DNA of 64,000 bases from Saprospiraceae bacterium (lineage in GTDB: Bacteria > Bacteroidota > Bacteroidia > Chitinophagales > Saprospiraceae), in contig JADLHA010000038.1 in the NCBI GenBank assembly GCA_020848995.1, positions 31,020-95,019 on the forward strand, written 5' to 3'. A model generated the notes under the pieces. The model worked only from the letters and a program-made list of their open reading frames with translations. It searched no databases and was not told the origin of the DNA. Below, piece after piece: positions 1 to 8,325 of the stretch (within the stretch, counting starts at the first letter, position 1; each line of letters opens with the position of its first letter). The position numbers and the translations under genes are program-made.

Positions 1-712
1 TTTGCAGGTCTTCCTTAAGCGATGCTGCGATGGCGCTGCTCAGACGGAATCCATTCTGCCGGAAGGCGTCGAATGCAGGAAGAACCCTGATGTAAGCCAG
101 CGCTTCGGTGGTCATGATCCAGGCGGTTTCGCGAAATCCCAGCGAAATCGCATGATCGAGGTGCTCAAATGCTTCCATGGCCATTTCTTCAACGGAGTAT
201 GCGCAGGCAATATTGAAATGAACCGTGGGATTCGAAGGATCGTTCTCCAGGGCCTTTCGAAAAGCCTCAATGGCCCCTTTGGCATCGTATTGCTTGAATT
301 TCCGGATCCCCTCCTGCTTGTAATTTTCCGCATCTTTGACTTTTTTCAAGTTCTGAAAATAGCCCGAAGGTTGCTTTTTACTTTTTGCTTTGCCTTCTTC
401 CTCTTCTATGAGGATGTAACGCCCTCTCTTTTCAAATGCCCTTCCCGAAGGGGTTTCGCGGCGACGGCCGTACCGGTCTCGGAAATAATGGTTGTTGTAC
501 CGGCGGTCAAATTCCTGACCGTCCATGATCATAAATTTGTATGCATCGTACCATCCCAGCAGGGCGGATAGCGGAAAGCCAAAAAAGCGACCCAGCCAAA
601 TGGTTATCGCCACATAAGCGATGCCAAGTTCCGGCTGGCGCAGGTAAAAGCGATGGACTCCAAAGGCACCCAGGAACAAGGCTAGAAAGATGGCGATCGC
701 TTTTTTCTTCAT
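1..712 (-). CDS. TM2-domain / TPR-like protein, partial (runs off left edge)
   Basis: The reading frame is open from an ATG at 712 to the window edge, giving about 237 residues with the C-terminus missing. Residues 1-60 form a TM2 domain: a lysine start, a hydrophobic helix, a GVHRFYL motif and a second hydrophobic stretch ending in LGWYDAYKF. A charged linker rich in Arg, Glu and Lys follows, then a helical part (about residues 135-237) resembling tetratricopeptide repeats, with AIEAFRKALENDPSNP as a clear TPR helix pair. The start overlaps the stop of the upstream phosphatase as ATGA, so the two are probably translationally coupled. TM2 proteins are small inner-membrane proteins of mostly unknown role. 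The TPR half would face the cytoplasm and may scaffold partners; this last point is inference. Confidence 0.8.
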   Translation of the reverse strand, partial: MKKKAIAIFLALFLGAFGVHRFYLRQPELGIAYVAITIWLGRFFGFPLSALLGWYDAYKFMIMDGQEFDRRYNNHYFRDRYGRRRETPSGRAFEKRGRYILIEEEEGKAKSKKQPSGYFQNLKKVKDAENYKQEGIRKFKQYDAKGAIEAFRKALENDPSNPTVHFNIACAYSVEEMAMEAFEHLDHAISLGFRETAWIMTTEALAYIRVLPAFDAFRQNGFRLSSAIAASLKEDLQ

Positions 713-1932
713 TCTCCCATAAATTTAAAACTCATAATGGCAATGTCGTCTGGCAACTCCGTTTTCTTGCCAAAATTGAGCACCTCGTCCATGATTTCAT
801 GACAGATGGCCTGGGGCGGATCCGAGTGGTGCGCAGCGACGAAATTCCTGACCATTTCGGAAGAAAATTGATGTCCTCCAATGTTTTTGACATCCGTTAG
901 CCCGTCGGTAAAAGCTAACAACAGAGACCCGGGAGTCAGATCCATCTCACCTTCATGGTTGTCTGGCAGGTCCTCAAAATGGCCAATGATGGTCGTTGTT
1001 GCTTTGAGATCGGTAATGGTTCCCTTTCGGTAAAGTACCGGGGGGATGTGGCCAGCATTGACGTAATACAATTTTGCTTTTTCGAGATCTGCCACCGCAA
1101 TAAAAAAGGTGAGGTATTTCTCTCCCTTGGTGATGCGCAATACGGCCCGGTTGAGCACCATGACCAACGTCTCAAGGTCTTTGTATTGCTGAGCCAGATT
1201 CTGCACAAGCGCCTGAAAATTGGCCATGATCATAGCTGCCGCTATGCCTTTGCCAGAAACATCGGCAATGCAAAAACACAACTGGGTCTCGGAAAACCAC
1301 AAATAGTCAATGTAGTCTCCTCCTACTTTGTAATGCGGTCTGTACACGTTTGCAAGGCCAAATTTCTTTCCCTGAGGCATTTTATCGGGGATCAGCATGC
1401 TCGTCACTTCGCGCGCAAGTTCCCATTCTTTCTCCTGAATGATTTGCTGCCTTACCAGGCGTTTGTTCTCAATGGCCACCGCAACGATGTTGGTAATGGA
1501 CGTAATGAGCTGTATGTTGTTGTAAACGTCGTTGCCTTTGTTGATCCCACTAACCAAAGAATAAGCAATGGGTATGGATTTGTGATAAACGGGAATGATG
1601 AATTCAAACTCCTGCAATATTGTGGGATCGCTCTTTTTGGTGGTGTGAAGCCGGTTGTACTTCAGAAAAAGCGGGGGCAATTGCTCCAGAGCCAGTTTTT
1701 CGTCGAGGTTGTGGCTGACTGCCGGCATCCAGTTTTTGTCATCTTTTATGAATAAAACCAATTTTTCGATGCTCAGTTCCCAGGTAAGGAAACTCTTGTA
1801 CATATTGAATAAAACGTCCTGGGGCAGGTTGTCATTGATTGCCTGGGTTAAGTTTAACAGGGAAGTGAGCTGCAGCTGTTTCAGGCTGAGCTCATTTTGC
1901 ATTTTTTGTAATATGACCTCGTCGCGGTTCAT
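709..1932 (-). CDS. SpoIIE-type PP2C serine phosphatase with N-terminal GAF-like domain
   Basis: A 407-residue cytoplasmic protein. Residues 1-30 are predicted coiled coil, about 30-165 look like a GAF-type sensor domain, and 190-405 are a SpoIIE/RsbU-type PP2C domain. Metal-binding acidic motifs are in order: GGDY (D206), IADVSGKG (D224), FTDGLTD and LPDDIAI. Family members remove phosphate from Ser/Thr of anti-sigma antagonists or related switch proteins, in response to a signal read by the N-terminal domain. The gene is the fourth of a tight leftward run: it starts 4 bases after the ABC permease stop and its stop overlaps the TM2-TPR gene. No anti-sigma antagonist or kinase is visible in the window, so its substrate is unknown. 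Confidence 0.88.
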   Translation of the reverse strand: MNRDEVILQKMQNELSLKQLQLTSLLNLTQAINDNLPQDVLFNMYKSFLTWELSIEKLVLFIKDDKNWMPAVSHNLDEKLALEQLPPLFLKYNRLHTTKKSDPTILQEFEFIIPVYHKSIPIAYSLVSGINKGNDVYNNIQLITSITNIVAVAIENKRLVRQQIIQEKEWELAREVTSMLIPDKMPQGKKFGLANVYRPHYKVGGDYIDYLWFSETQLCFCIADVSGKGIAAAMIMANFQALVQNLAQQYKDLETLVMVLNRAVLRITKGEKYLTFFIAVADLEKAKLYYVNAGHIPPVLYRKGTITDLKATTTIIGHFEDLPDNHEGEMDLTPGSLLLAFTDGLTDVKNIGGHQFSSEMVRNFVAAHHSDPPQAICHEIMDEVLNFGKKTELPDDIAIMSFKFMGE

Positions 1933-1936
1933 TGGG

Positions 1937-2884
1937 CTAGACGGCCTTGTTTACTTCCCACCGGTCTCTCAAGCGCGTTGCAATAATCTGGAACGACAGG
2001 ATGAGCAAAACTACAATAATAGAGGGAATCCAGGCTAACATTGGCTTTCCGGATATGGCATAGACGTACTGCTCCTGCAGGATGTTTCCCAGGGTGGGTA
2101 TGGGTGGTTGCAAACCAAAACCTAAAAAAGACAATCCGGATTCAAGCAGTACAGCCAATGCAAAATTTCCCGATGACTGAACCAATACGGATCCGGTCAC
2201 ATTGGGCAAGACATGGCGAAACAGGATCTTGTACTCTGCAAGTCCCATGGTTCGCGCCGCCTGAACGAAAAGCATTTCCCTCCATCTCAGGACCAGGCCC
2301 CTGACAAGTCTGGCTACATCACCCCACATGGTCAGGCTGATGGCCACAAAAATGGACCCCATCGATCGGCCAAAACCCATGATCACCGCAAAAGCGAGCA
2401 GTATGGTAGGCAATGACCAAAATACGTTGATCAGTACACTGATGAGTTGATCTGTCCTTCCTCCATAAAAACCAGCAAGTCCCCCAAGCAAACCTCCAAT
2501 TGCAATGGAAAGTAAGACGGCACCCATCGCTATAATCAGGGTGTACCTGACGCCGAGGACTACCCTGCTGAAGACATCCCTTCCGAACTTATCGGTACCA
2601 AATAGGTAAACCATGCAGAGATTCGATGTGTGGGTTTCATCAAGCACACACCGGTAAATGCTGCGCTGACCTGTCAGGTATCGCGTTACAAAATTTTCAG
2701 GGTGGGATGCCGCTAAGGTGCAGTGCAGGCAATGTCGCGATCCGGCATCCTCCAGGGCCAGCTCCGAAACCTGATTGTTCGCATTAACGGTTTTGTCCGG
2801 AATGAAGATATAGGCAAATGCACCAGCAAACAGGCATATTGCAAGATATCCCACACTAAAGTACAAAAAGACTTTGCGTAGCAT
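1937..2884 (-). CDS. ABC transporter permease, DppC/OppC-like
   Basis: A 315-residue inner-membrane permease of the peptide/nickel BPD_transp_1 family. An N-terminal membrane helix is followed by a periplasmic segment of about 70 residues containing several cysteines (HCLHC and others), then LFGTDKFGRDVFSRV, the characteristic entry to the core domain, and five to six more helices. The EAA-type cytoplasmic loop is visible as AARTMGLAEYKILFRHVLPN, which docks the ATPase. The start shares one base with the mazG-like stop (TAATG). No cognate DppB permease, ATPase or solute-binding protein is nearby, so it must work with subunits encoded elsewhere. The substrate cannot be told; di- or oligopeptides are the family default. 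Confidence 0.85.
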   Translation of the reverse strand: MLRKVFLYFSVGYLAICLFAGAFAYIFIPDKTVNANNQVSELALEDAGSRHCLHCTLAASHPENFVTRYLTGQRSIYRCVLDETHTSNLCMVYLFGTDKFGRDVFSRVVLGVRYTLIIAMGAVLLSIAIGGLLGGLAGFYGGRTDQLISVLINVFWSLPTILLAFAVIMGFGRSMGSIFVAISLTMWGDVARLVRGLVLRWREMLFVQAARTMGLAEYKILFRHVLPNVTGSVLVQSSGNFALAVLLESGLSFLGFGLQPPIPTLGNILQEQYVYAISGKPMLAWIPSIIVVLLILSFQIIATRLRDRWEVNKAV

Positions 2885-3225
2885 TACTGCGTGTCGTTGA
2901 GTTTTTCGTTTTCACTATGCCTCTTTCTGTCTCGGGTCGTTTTTTTCAGCATCTTGGCGTTAAAAGCATTTTCGAGATCCACTCCCAACTGATTGGCCAG
3001 GCAACAAAGTACAAATAAGACGTCGGCCATTTCTTCCTCCAGGTCGGAAAGTGCTGTGGAAGCTTCTTCAGCTGATTTGAACGATTGCTCTCCGTGTGTC
3101 CGCGCCAGTATTCTCGCTAACTCGCCCACTTCTTCCGCCAGCAACAAGCCGTTTGTTTTAACATCGAAATAGCGTACACCAAACTTCTGTATCCAATCGT
3201 CAACCTGTTTTTGATATTCCTTCAT
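2884..3225 (-). CDS. MazG-like nucleotide pyrophosphohydrolase
   Basis: A 113-residue all-alpha protein of the MazG/dUTPase superfamily. The metal-binding signature is visible as LLLAEEVGEL (EExxE) and LEEEMADVLF (ExxxD). Such enzymes hydrolyse (d)NTPs to the monophosphate and pyrophosphate, cleaning the nucleotide pool. The length fits the single-domain MazG-like group rather than full MazG. It starts immediately after the dtd stop and shares a base with the next gene, so it sits inside a compact operon. The C-terminal 20 residues are basic and polar and look disordered. The exact substrate is unknown. Confidence 0.85.
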   Translation of the reverse strand: MKEYQKQVDDWIQKFGVRYFDVKTNGLLLAEEVGELARILARTHGEQSFKSAEEASTALSDLEEEMADVLFVLCCLANQLGVDLENAFNAKMLKKTTRDRKRHSENEKLNDTQ

Positions 3226-3678
3226 CTACTCTTTGTTTTTGGTGTCAATCCAAATGGTAACAGGACCATCATTTACCAAATCGATTTTCATGTCCGCGCC
3301 AAATTCACCTAAAATGATGGACTTCCCCAACAATCGCTCCATGATGTTCGAAAAATAATCGCACATGGGTTTGGCTTCCTCAGGCCTTGCCGCTCCGGTA
3401 AATCCAGGCCTTCTCCCCTTACGGGTCTCAGCAAAAAGAGTAAACTGACTCACGAGCATCAAATCGCCTCCGGTCTCGAGCACGGAATGATTCATCAACC
3501 CGTTTTTATCCGGAAATAACCGCAACTCGGCAATTTTGGCAGCCAGCCATTCCGCATCCGTTCTTTCGTCTCCGCGCCCAACGCCCAATAGCACCACCAG
3601 TCCCCAGCCCATGTCACCTGCATGCCGCCCAGTTATGGTTAACGATGCCCTGGAAACGCGCTGGATCAATGCACGCAT
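3226..3678 (-). CDS. dtd: D-aminoacyl-tRNA deacylase
   Basis: A 150-residue protein matching the usual Dtd length. It removes D-amino acids (and glycine mischarged on tRNA-Ala) from tRNA in the cytoplasm. The two active-site motifs are intact: SQFTLFA and, near the C-terminus, NDGPVTIW, the Gly-cisPro-type motif that excludes L-amino acids. The ATG at 3678 (MRALIQRV) is chosen over an in-frame ATG two codons upstream because Dtd proteins begin MR(A/V)(L/V)(I/L)QRV. It is the first gene of the five-gene leftward run and borders the AT-rich gap at 3685-4135. Confidence 0.95.
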   Translation of the reverse strand: MRALIQRVSRASLTITGRHAGDMGWGLVVLLGVGRGDERTDAEWLAAKIAELRLFPDKNGLMNHSVLETGGDLMLVSQFTLFAETRKGRRPGFTGAARPEEAKPMCDYFSNIMERLLGKSIILGEFGADMKIDLVNDGPVTIWIDTKNKE

Positions 3679-3863
3679 GACCAAATATTAAACATTACAA
3701 CAATCATAAATATTTAATTGCATGGTTGGCAATTTATATAAAAAATCTTTTTCCTTTCAATCCTGCAGGTTCTGAACCTCAATTCACAAATTTCCTGGTT
3801 TTTAAGCTGCTCTTGCCCGCTAATTTGATTTGGAATGCGACTTTGCTCCTAAAAAGAGCTTCG

Positions 3864-3872
3864 TTATTCACA
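3864..3872 (+). promoter_or_regulatory. DnaA box TTATTCACA
   Basis: Exact match to the TTATNCACA DnaA consensus, inside the AT-rich gap. It faces a second exact box 119 bases downstream. Confidence 0.6.
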
Positions 3873-3991
3873 TCATTATTAACGCCGGTTTTGAACAATT
3901 TTTAACTTAACCGATTTTAAACATGAATTAAAAAAGTAAATAACAAATTGACAATAAAATCAATACAATGTATAAAAACGAGTTAAAAGAA

Positions 3992-4000
3992 TGTGAATAA
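3992..4000 (-). promoter_or_regulatory. DnaA box TTATTCACA (reverse strand)
   Basis: The + strand reads TGTGAATAA, the reverse complement of TTATTCACA. It lies at the right edge of the most AT-rich stretch and is convergent with the box at 3864. Confidence 0.6.
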
Positions 4001-4135
4001 CTTACATTTTTGGTTTTTCCTCTTACTGACAATGTCTTCTTCATAGAGTATTTATTTATTAAATTACAAAAAGATGTATATGAAAGGAGAACCTTGGATG
4101 AATGGAAAGTGAACGGCTTGTGAGATCTTTGAACC

Positions 4136-5179
4136 GTGGAAAGGAAGGTAAAAACAGATTGGGTACACCTTTGGCTTTGGATCGGGATGGGCCTATTGCT
4201 GGTTCAAATCTTTCTTGGCGGCGTGACCAGACTGACGGGAAGTGGTCTGAGCATTACCCGGTGGGACATCGTAACGGGAATCGCATACCCTTTGAATGAA
4301 CAAGACTGGTCTGAGCAATTCGATTTGTATAAGAGAACTCCGCAATTCCGGCAGTTGAATAGCGATTTTCAGCTGGAAGATTTCAAGTTTATTTTCTTCT
4401 GGGAGTATGTCCACAGGCTTTGGGCCAGGATGATGGGGTTGATATTTGCCGTTCCCTTTGGTTGGTTCCTTTTCAGCAATCGATTGCATAAGAGGGAAAT
4501 CTATCAATTATCTGTTCTCGTCCTGTTGGCCGCATGGGTGGCTGCGCTTGGATGGATCATGGTTGCAAGCGGGTTGGTTCAGCGCCCCTGGGTACATGCG
4601 GTAAAACTATCGCTCCACCTCATTTTTGCAATCGCTACGGTTTCCTTTCTGCTATGGATCCTCGTTGAAAGGAGAAGGCCTCTGGAAGTTTATCCTGGTG
4701 TAGATCTTAAAAAGGGCATGACGGTACTGGCGGCCATGATTTTCGTTCAACTTTTCATTGGTGGTATGATGGCTGGTATGCGTGCCGCCATAGTTGCGCC
4801 GGACTGGCCGTCGATTCAGGGTTCCTGGGTACCCGAAGGTACTTTTTCGCTGAGGGCTTACGCGGACTATGTGTTCAATCATTACGAGCGTTCGTCTGCA
4901 GGACCCCTCATCGTCCAGTTCTGGCATCGCACGACTGGATATGCCATTGGACTGATGGCGTTGTGGATGTCCATTGCGATGTTTAAAACGGGGGAACTGG
5001 TTTTGAAAAGGGCGGCAAAGGTGCTCGCATTGCTGATTTTAGGGCAGATTTTGCTGGGAGTGGGAACACTGATCAACAGTGTTGGGAACATTCCGCTTTG
5101 GTGGGCCGTAATTCACCAACTGACTGGTATCCTTTGTCTACTTTACGTGCTTTACCTGAGATGGGCCAGGCTAAGCTGA
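4136..5179 (+). CDS. ctaA: Heme A synthase (COX15/CtaA, type 2)
   Basis: A 347-residue inner-membrane protein with eight predicted helices. It oxidises the C8 methyl of heme O to the formyl group of heme A, the cofactor of aa3-type cytochrome oxidase. Family signatures: GGVTRLTGSGLSITRWD in the first periplasmic loop, FWEYVHRLWAR, the histidines in PWVHAVKLSLH, and FWHRTTGY plus VIHQLTG in the C-terminal half; these four groups supply the heme ligands. The long form with the WSEQFDLYKRTPQ insert is the mitochondrial/alphaproteobacterial-like type 2. The start is a GTG at 4136; no ATG lies close upstream in frame. It is the first rightward gene after the AT-rich gap. No oxidase subunits are adjacent. 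Confidence 0.92.
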   Translation: MERKVKTDWVHLWLWIGMGLLLVQIFLGGVTRLTGSGLSITRWDIVTGIAYPLNEQDWSEQFDLYKRTPQFRQLNSDFQLEDFKFIFFWEYVHRLWARMMGLIFAVPFGWFLFSNRLHKREIYQLSVLVLLAAWVAALGWIMVASGLVQRPWVHAVKLSLHLIFAIATVSFLLWILVERRRPLEVYPGVDLKKGMTVLAAMIFVQLFIGGMMAGMRAAIVAPDWPSIQGSWVPEGTFSLRAYADYVFNHYERSSAGPLIVQFWHRTTGYAIGLMALWMSIAMFKTGELVLKRAAKVLALLILGQILLGVGTLINSVGNIPLWWAVIHQLTGILCLLYVLYLRWARLS

Positions 5180-5237
5180 TTGATTCAGTGCAAGATATGT
5201 GGTCGAAAGAACTATTTTTGTCGTGAAAGGCAAAAGC

Positions 5238-6008
5238 ATGGATTTTGAAATTAAGGTATCGGACCGATTCAAATTTATAGAAACGGAGGGGCAGGGGCCT
5301 ACCTTGTTGTTGCTGCATGGACTGTTTGGTGCATTGAGCAATTTTGAAGGGATTCTCACTGATTTTGGCAAACGGTACCGGGTAGTGGTGCCCATTTTGC
5401 CCATTTACGAATTGTCTTTACTAAAAGCATCCGTATCCGGACTGGTGGAGCATGTGCATGAATTTGTGCACAAAATGGGTTACGAAGGGATAAACCTACT
5501 GGGAAACAGCCTGGGTGGACACATCGCGCTGATGTATGCCATTGACGACCTGCATCGGATCAGGAGCCTGACCCTGACGGGAAGTTCTGGTTTGTTTGAA
5601 AGTGGCATGGGGAGTACGTTCCCGAAGCGGGGTGATTACGATTTTATCCGGAAAAAAACCGAGGAAACCTTCTACAGGCCAGAAGTGGCTACCCGGGAAC
5701 TGGTTGACGAAGTTTATGACATCGTAAATGACCGTGCGAAAGCCATCCGCGTAGTTGCCACTGCGAAATCGGCTATCCGGCACAATATGGGGGATAAGTT
5801 GCACCTGATCCGGATACCAACCCTGCTGATATGGGGAAAAAATGACGGGATCACCCCTCCATTTGTCGCAGAGAAATTTCAGGAGTTGCTTCCGGAGGCC
5901 AGTCTTCACTTTCTGGAAGCGTGCGGCCATGCCCCTATGATGGAGAAACCAGGGGAATTCAATGCCATATTGGCAGATTTCCTGTTGAAAGTCAATAATT
6001 TAAGCTAA
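5238..6008 (+). CDS. Alpha/beta-fold hydrolase
   Basis: A 256-residue cytoplasmic protein with a complete serine hydrolase triad: nucleophile S91 in GNSLGGH, D203 in GKNDGITP and H231 in ACGHAPMMEKP. The oxyanion-hole HG lies at 27-28 (LLHGLFG). It is closest in pattern to the MhpC/BphD-like single-domain hydrolases. Two starts are possible: GTG at 5199 and ATG at 5238. The ATG is preferred because the beta-strand core begins right after it. It lies 58 bases after ctaA and may be co-transcribed. The substrate is unknown; bacteriodes often carry such generic esterase-like proteins. Confidence 0.8.
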   Translation: MDFEIKVSDRFKFIETEGQGPTLLLLHGLFGALSNFEGILTDFGKRYRVVVPILPIYELSLLKASVSGLVEHVHEFVHKMGYEGINLLGNSLGGHIALMYAIDDLHRIRSLTLTGSSGLFESGMGSTFPKRGDYDFIRKKTEETFYRPEVATRELVDEVYDIVNDRAKAIRVVATAKSAIRHNMGDKLHLIRIPTLLIWGKNDGITPPFVAEKFQELLPEASLHFLEACGHAPMMEKPGEFNAILADFLLKVNNLS

Positions 6009-6087
6009 CATTGTCCCTTATGGGATTCCTGCCGGTTGAGGCAGCGTTTTGAATGCTAAGGGAATCAAAGTATGAGCTAGTGGTCTC

Positions 6088-6624
6088 GTGGAAATAGATA
6101 AGATCATACAAGGATGTCTTCGGGGAGATCGACTCAGCCAGAAGCAACTGTTTGATCGCTTTTCAGGCAAGATGTTAGCGGTCTGTATGAGGTATTCAAG
6201 ACACCGCATGGAGGCAGAAGATCTGCTTCAGGATGGTTTTATAAAAGTATTCAATCACCTGGATCAGTATAAATCAGATGGACCGTTTGAGCAGTGGGTG
6301 AGAAGGATCATGATCAATACGGCCATCAAGAACAGCCAAAGGAAAAGTTTTCAGAATGAATTCGCCGCAGGAGAAGAACTTCCGGAATCCCAGGAGCTTC
6401 CTGAAATCATAGACAGGATGTCGGAAACCGAGCTGCTGCAGCTCATCAATGAACTACCTGAAGGCTATCGCATGGTGTTTAATTTATATGCTATTGAGGG
6501 TTTTTCACATCGCGAGATCTCCGAAGTGCTGAACATTGAAGAAAGTACTTCAAGGTCACAACTGGTGAAGGCCAGGAAGGTGTTACAGGAAAAAGTAATC
6601 GGGCAACAAAAGACTATCCTATGA
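6088..6624 (+). CDS. ECF-type RNA polymerase sigma factor
   Basis: A 178-residue sigma-70 family protein of the ECF group. Region 2 is clear at about residues 22-90 (MEAEDLLQDGFIKVFNHL, then WVRRIMINTA) and region 4 at 115-170 (LINELPEGYRMVFNLYAIEGFSHREISEVL, split here only for length). It would direct RNA polymerase to a small regulon, probably linked to the cell envelope. The start is GTG at 6088. The stop overlaps the next gene as ATGA, a layout typical of a sigma factor followed by its membrane anti-sigma partner. Confidence 0.92.
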   Translation: MEIDKIIQGCLRGDRLSQKQLFDRFSGKMLAVCMRYSRHRMEAEDLLQDGFIKVFNHLDQYKSDGPFEQWVRRIMINTAIKNSQRKSFQNEFAAGEELPESQELPEIIDRMSETELLQLINELPEGYRMVFNLYAIEGFSHREISEVLNIEESTSRSQLVKARKVLQEKVIGQQKTIL

Positions 6625-8033
6625 ACAAACCGGGGAACGGAAAATTGCTGGACAGCTTGTTCAAAAAGAAACTGGAGCATTTCGAGCTAAAGGCTGGAGA
6701 TCACGTCTGGGAAAAAATTGCCAGACAGCTCGACAATGAGAAGAGAAGGCCTTTTGCCTTCGGGAATTGGAATAACTGGGTGTGGGCATTGTTGCTTACC
6801 GGTTTACTGTTGGGTCTTGTGGCACTGTTTTGGTACCTCAATCGCAACAATTCTGAACCGGGTAAAAGGGATCCGGTTGATATGCCCATGCATTTTGATA
6901 TCAGTCCTGAGGAAGGACTGGCATTCAATCAGCCAGAAGTACTGAAGGAATATGGCCTACAGGAAAGGAATAATCGTTCGAAATCACGATATGAAACGGA
7001 TGTTCCTGTAACGTCTGGAGAGCGCGAAGGACTTCAAGCTACAGGCCAAAATGGGCAACCGGATGATGCATTGGTTCTTTCGGAAAAAATAGCAAGGCGA
7101 GAAAAGATTTCCTCAAATGAGGCTGCGGTTCAGACAAATGAGTTGGTTAACATCACCCAATCTTTGGATGTTCCTCCCGGCAACGAGTTGATTGCTTCTT
7201 CTGATCCCATGTTTTTGGCACCAGAAGCCAAGTTAAGCCACGGTCCGTTGCCAATATTGGAATCAACTGCATCTGAAACTAAACATGAAGTCAGTGCGCT
7301 TACCGAAGGATGTGAAGTTTACAAGGGGAGCGGAGCAAAAACTTATGTTGATGCCTACATTGCACCTGAGATTGCTTACCGGCGATTTATTGCAAAGGAG
7401 GAAGGCCTGGTGGCTTATGCGGAGAAACGGGAGCGCACAGAAAAACCTCTGCTTTCATACGCTGCAGGAGTGCGGGCATCATTTGTTCTGGGTTCGGGCA
7501 TCGCTTTCCGTTCGGGAGTGAGTGTGGCACATCACACGGAGAGGATAGACTATGTGAAAGAAACACAAACCATTACCATTGAACGAAAGGACAAAGAGGG
7601 CAACGTCATTGGTACGGAAACCATCCATATTGATATTATGGAGAGCGACAAAAACAAGTTTACTTACATAGACATTCCCTTTATTGCTGCTTATGAAAGA
7701 GATCTGAAGGATTTCATTTTGAGTGTCAATGGTGGATTTGGAATCAATGTCATGGCCAAACAGTCTGGAAAAATTTACAAGCCCGACCAGGCTTCCCTCT
7801 TTGTTTTAAATGCTGCCGACGGGGAAGGTGAAAACAATGTATACAGAAACCGTGCAGGCATTAGCCTTTTGGCAAGTATAGGGCTCAACTACAAATACAA
7901 CGATCGTATATTGTTGATGCTCGAACCTTCCATGCGATATTATTTAAAGCCGATCACATCCGAAAGCTACGGCCTTGAACAGCGCTACGCTTATTTTGGT
8001 CTGAACGCTGGGATCCGTTACAGGATCAAATAG
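6621..8033 (+). CDS. Membrane-anchored protein with C-terminal beta-barrel, partner of the ECF sigma factor
   Basis: A 470-residue protein with three parts: a cytoplasmic N-terminus (1-50) rich in Lys and Glu with KAGDHVWEKIARQL, one membrane helix (about 52-75), and a long periplasmic section. The last 220 residues alternate as beta strands ending in GIRYRIK, typical of the porin-like OMP_b-brl fold of Bacteroidota. Residues 80-230 are low complexity and polar. The N-terminus resembles anti-sigma domains in this phylum, and the ATGA overlap with the sigma gene supports that role. A single chain with an inner-membrane helix and a barrel-like end is common in this family; how the end is placed is unknown. 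Function is inferred from context. Confidence 0.7.
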   Translation: MNKPGNGKLLDSLFKKKLEHFELKAGDHVWEKIARQLDNEKRRPFAFGNWNNWVWALLLTGLLLGLVALFWYLNRNNSEPGKRDPVDMPMHFDISPEEGLAFNQPEVLKEYGLQERNNRSKSRYETDVPVTSGEREGLQATGQNGQPDDALVLSEKIARREKISSNEAAVQTNELVNITQSLDVPPGNELIASSDPMFLAPEAKLSHGPLPILESTASETKHEVSALTEGCEVYKGSGAKTYVDAYIAPEIAYRRFIAKEEGLVAYAEKRERTEKPLLSYAAGVRASFVLGSGIAFRSGVSVAHHTERIDYVKETQTITIERKDKEGNVIGTETIHIDIMESDKNKFTYIDIPFIAAYERDLKDFILSVNGGFGINVMAKQSGKIYKPDQASLFVLNAADGEGENNVYRNRAGISLLASIGLNYKYNDRILLMLEPSMRYYLKPITSESYGLEQRYAYFGLNAGIRYRIK

Positions 8034-8325
8034 GGAACACTTCAAACAGCTCCCTGGTGATGACAGGGTGAAGGGTGCTTGCTGGCACAAGAGGGTTGTT
8101 TGCGCCTAGCTTGATGTGCGTTTCTGCTTGAAAAGGGTGCTGTTATAAATGGGATGCTGGGTGACCGGTGTGGCTGACACGGTTGATTCTGCAGGTAATG
8201 GGGGGTTCGTTTAGACAAGCCTTATAAAGAGTTGGGCTTGGACTTAAGTGCTGAGCGACGTCCTTGCGGTATGTCTGAATGGAGGATTTGTTTTCGCTAG
8301 AGAATAGCCATGTGGGAATGTGTTG

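Larger units (their letters stand above)
3685..4135. other. Candidate replication origin (oriC-like intergenic region)
   Basis: This 451-base gap has no convincing gene. It is very AT-rich: bases 3901-3990 contain only 17 G or C in 90. It carries two exact DnaA boxes of form TTATNCACA, one on each strand (3864-3872 and 3992-4000), plus a 7/9 match at 3780-3788. The stretch between and around the two boxes is the most AT-rich part, as expected for an unwinding element. Genes point away on both sides: five leftward to the window edge and four rightward. Hand counts on sampled 60-base lines of the + strand gave C over G to the left (180 G, 214 C in 13 lines) and G over C to the right (143 G, 97 C in 8 lines). 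Two parS-like sites lie 21.5 kb away. Calling it oriC is inference; dnaA is not in the window. Confidence 0.5.

Noticed and set aside
2..571. A 189-residue rightward frame at the left edge
   Set aside because: The opposite strand encodes a TM2/TPR protein with clear motifs and coupling to the phosphatase gene.
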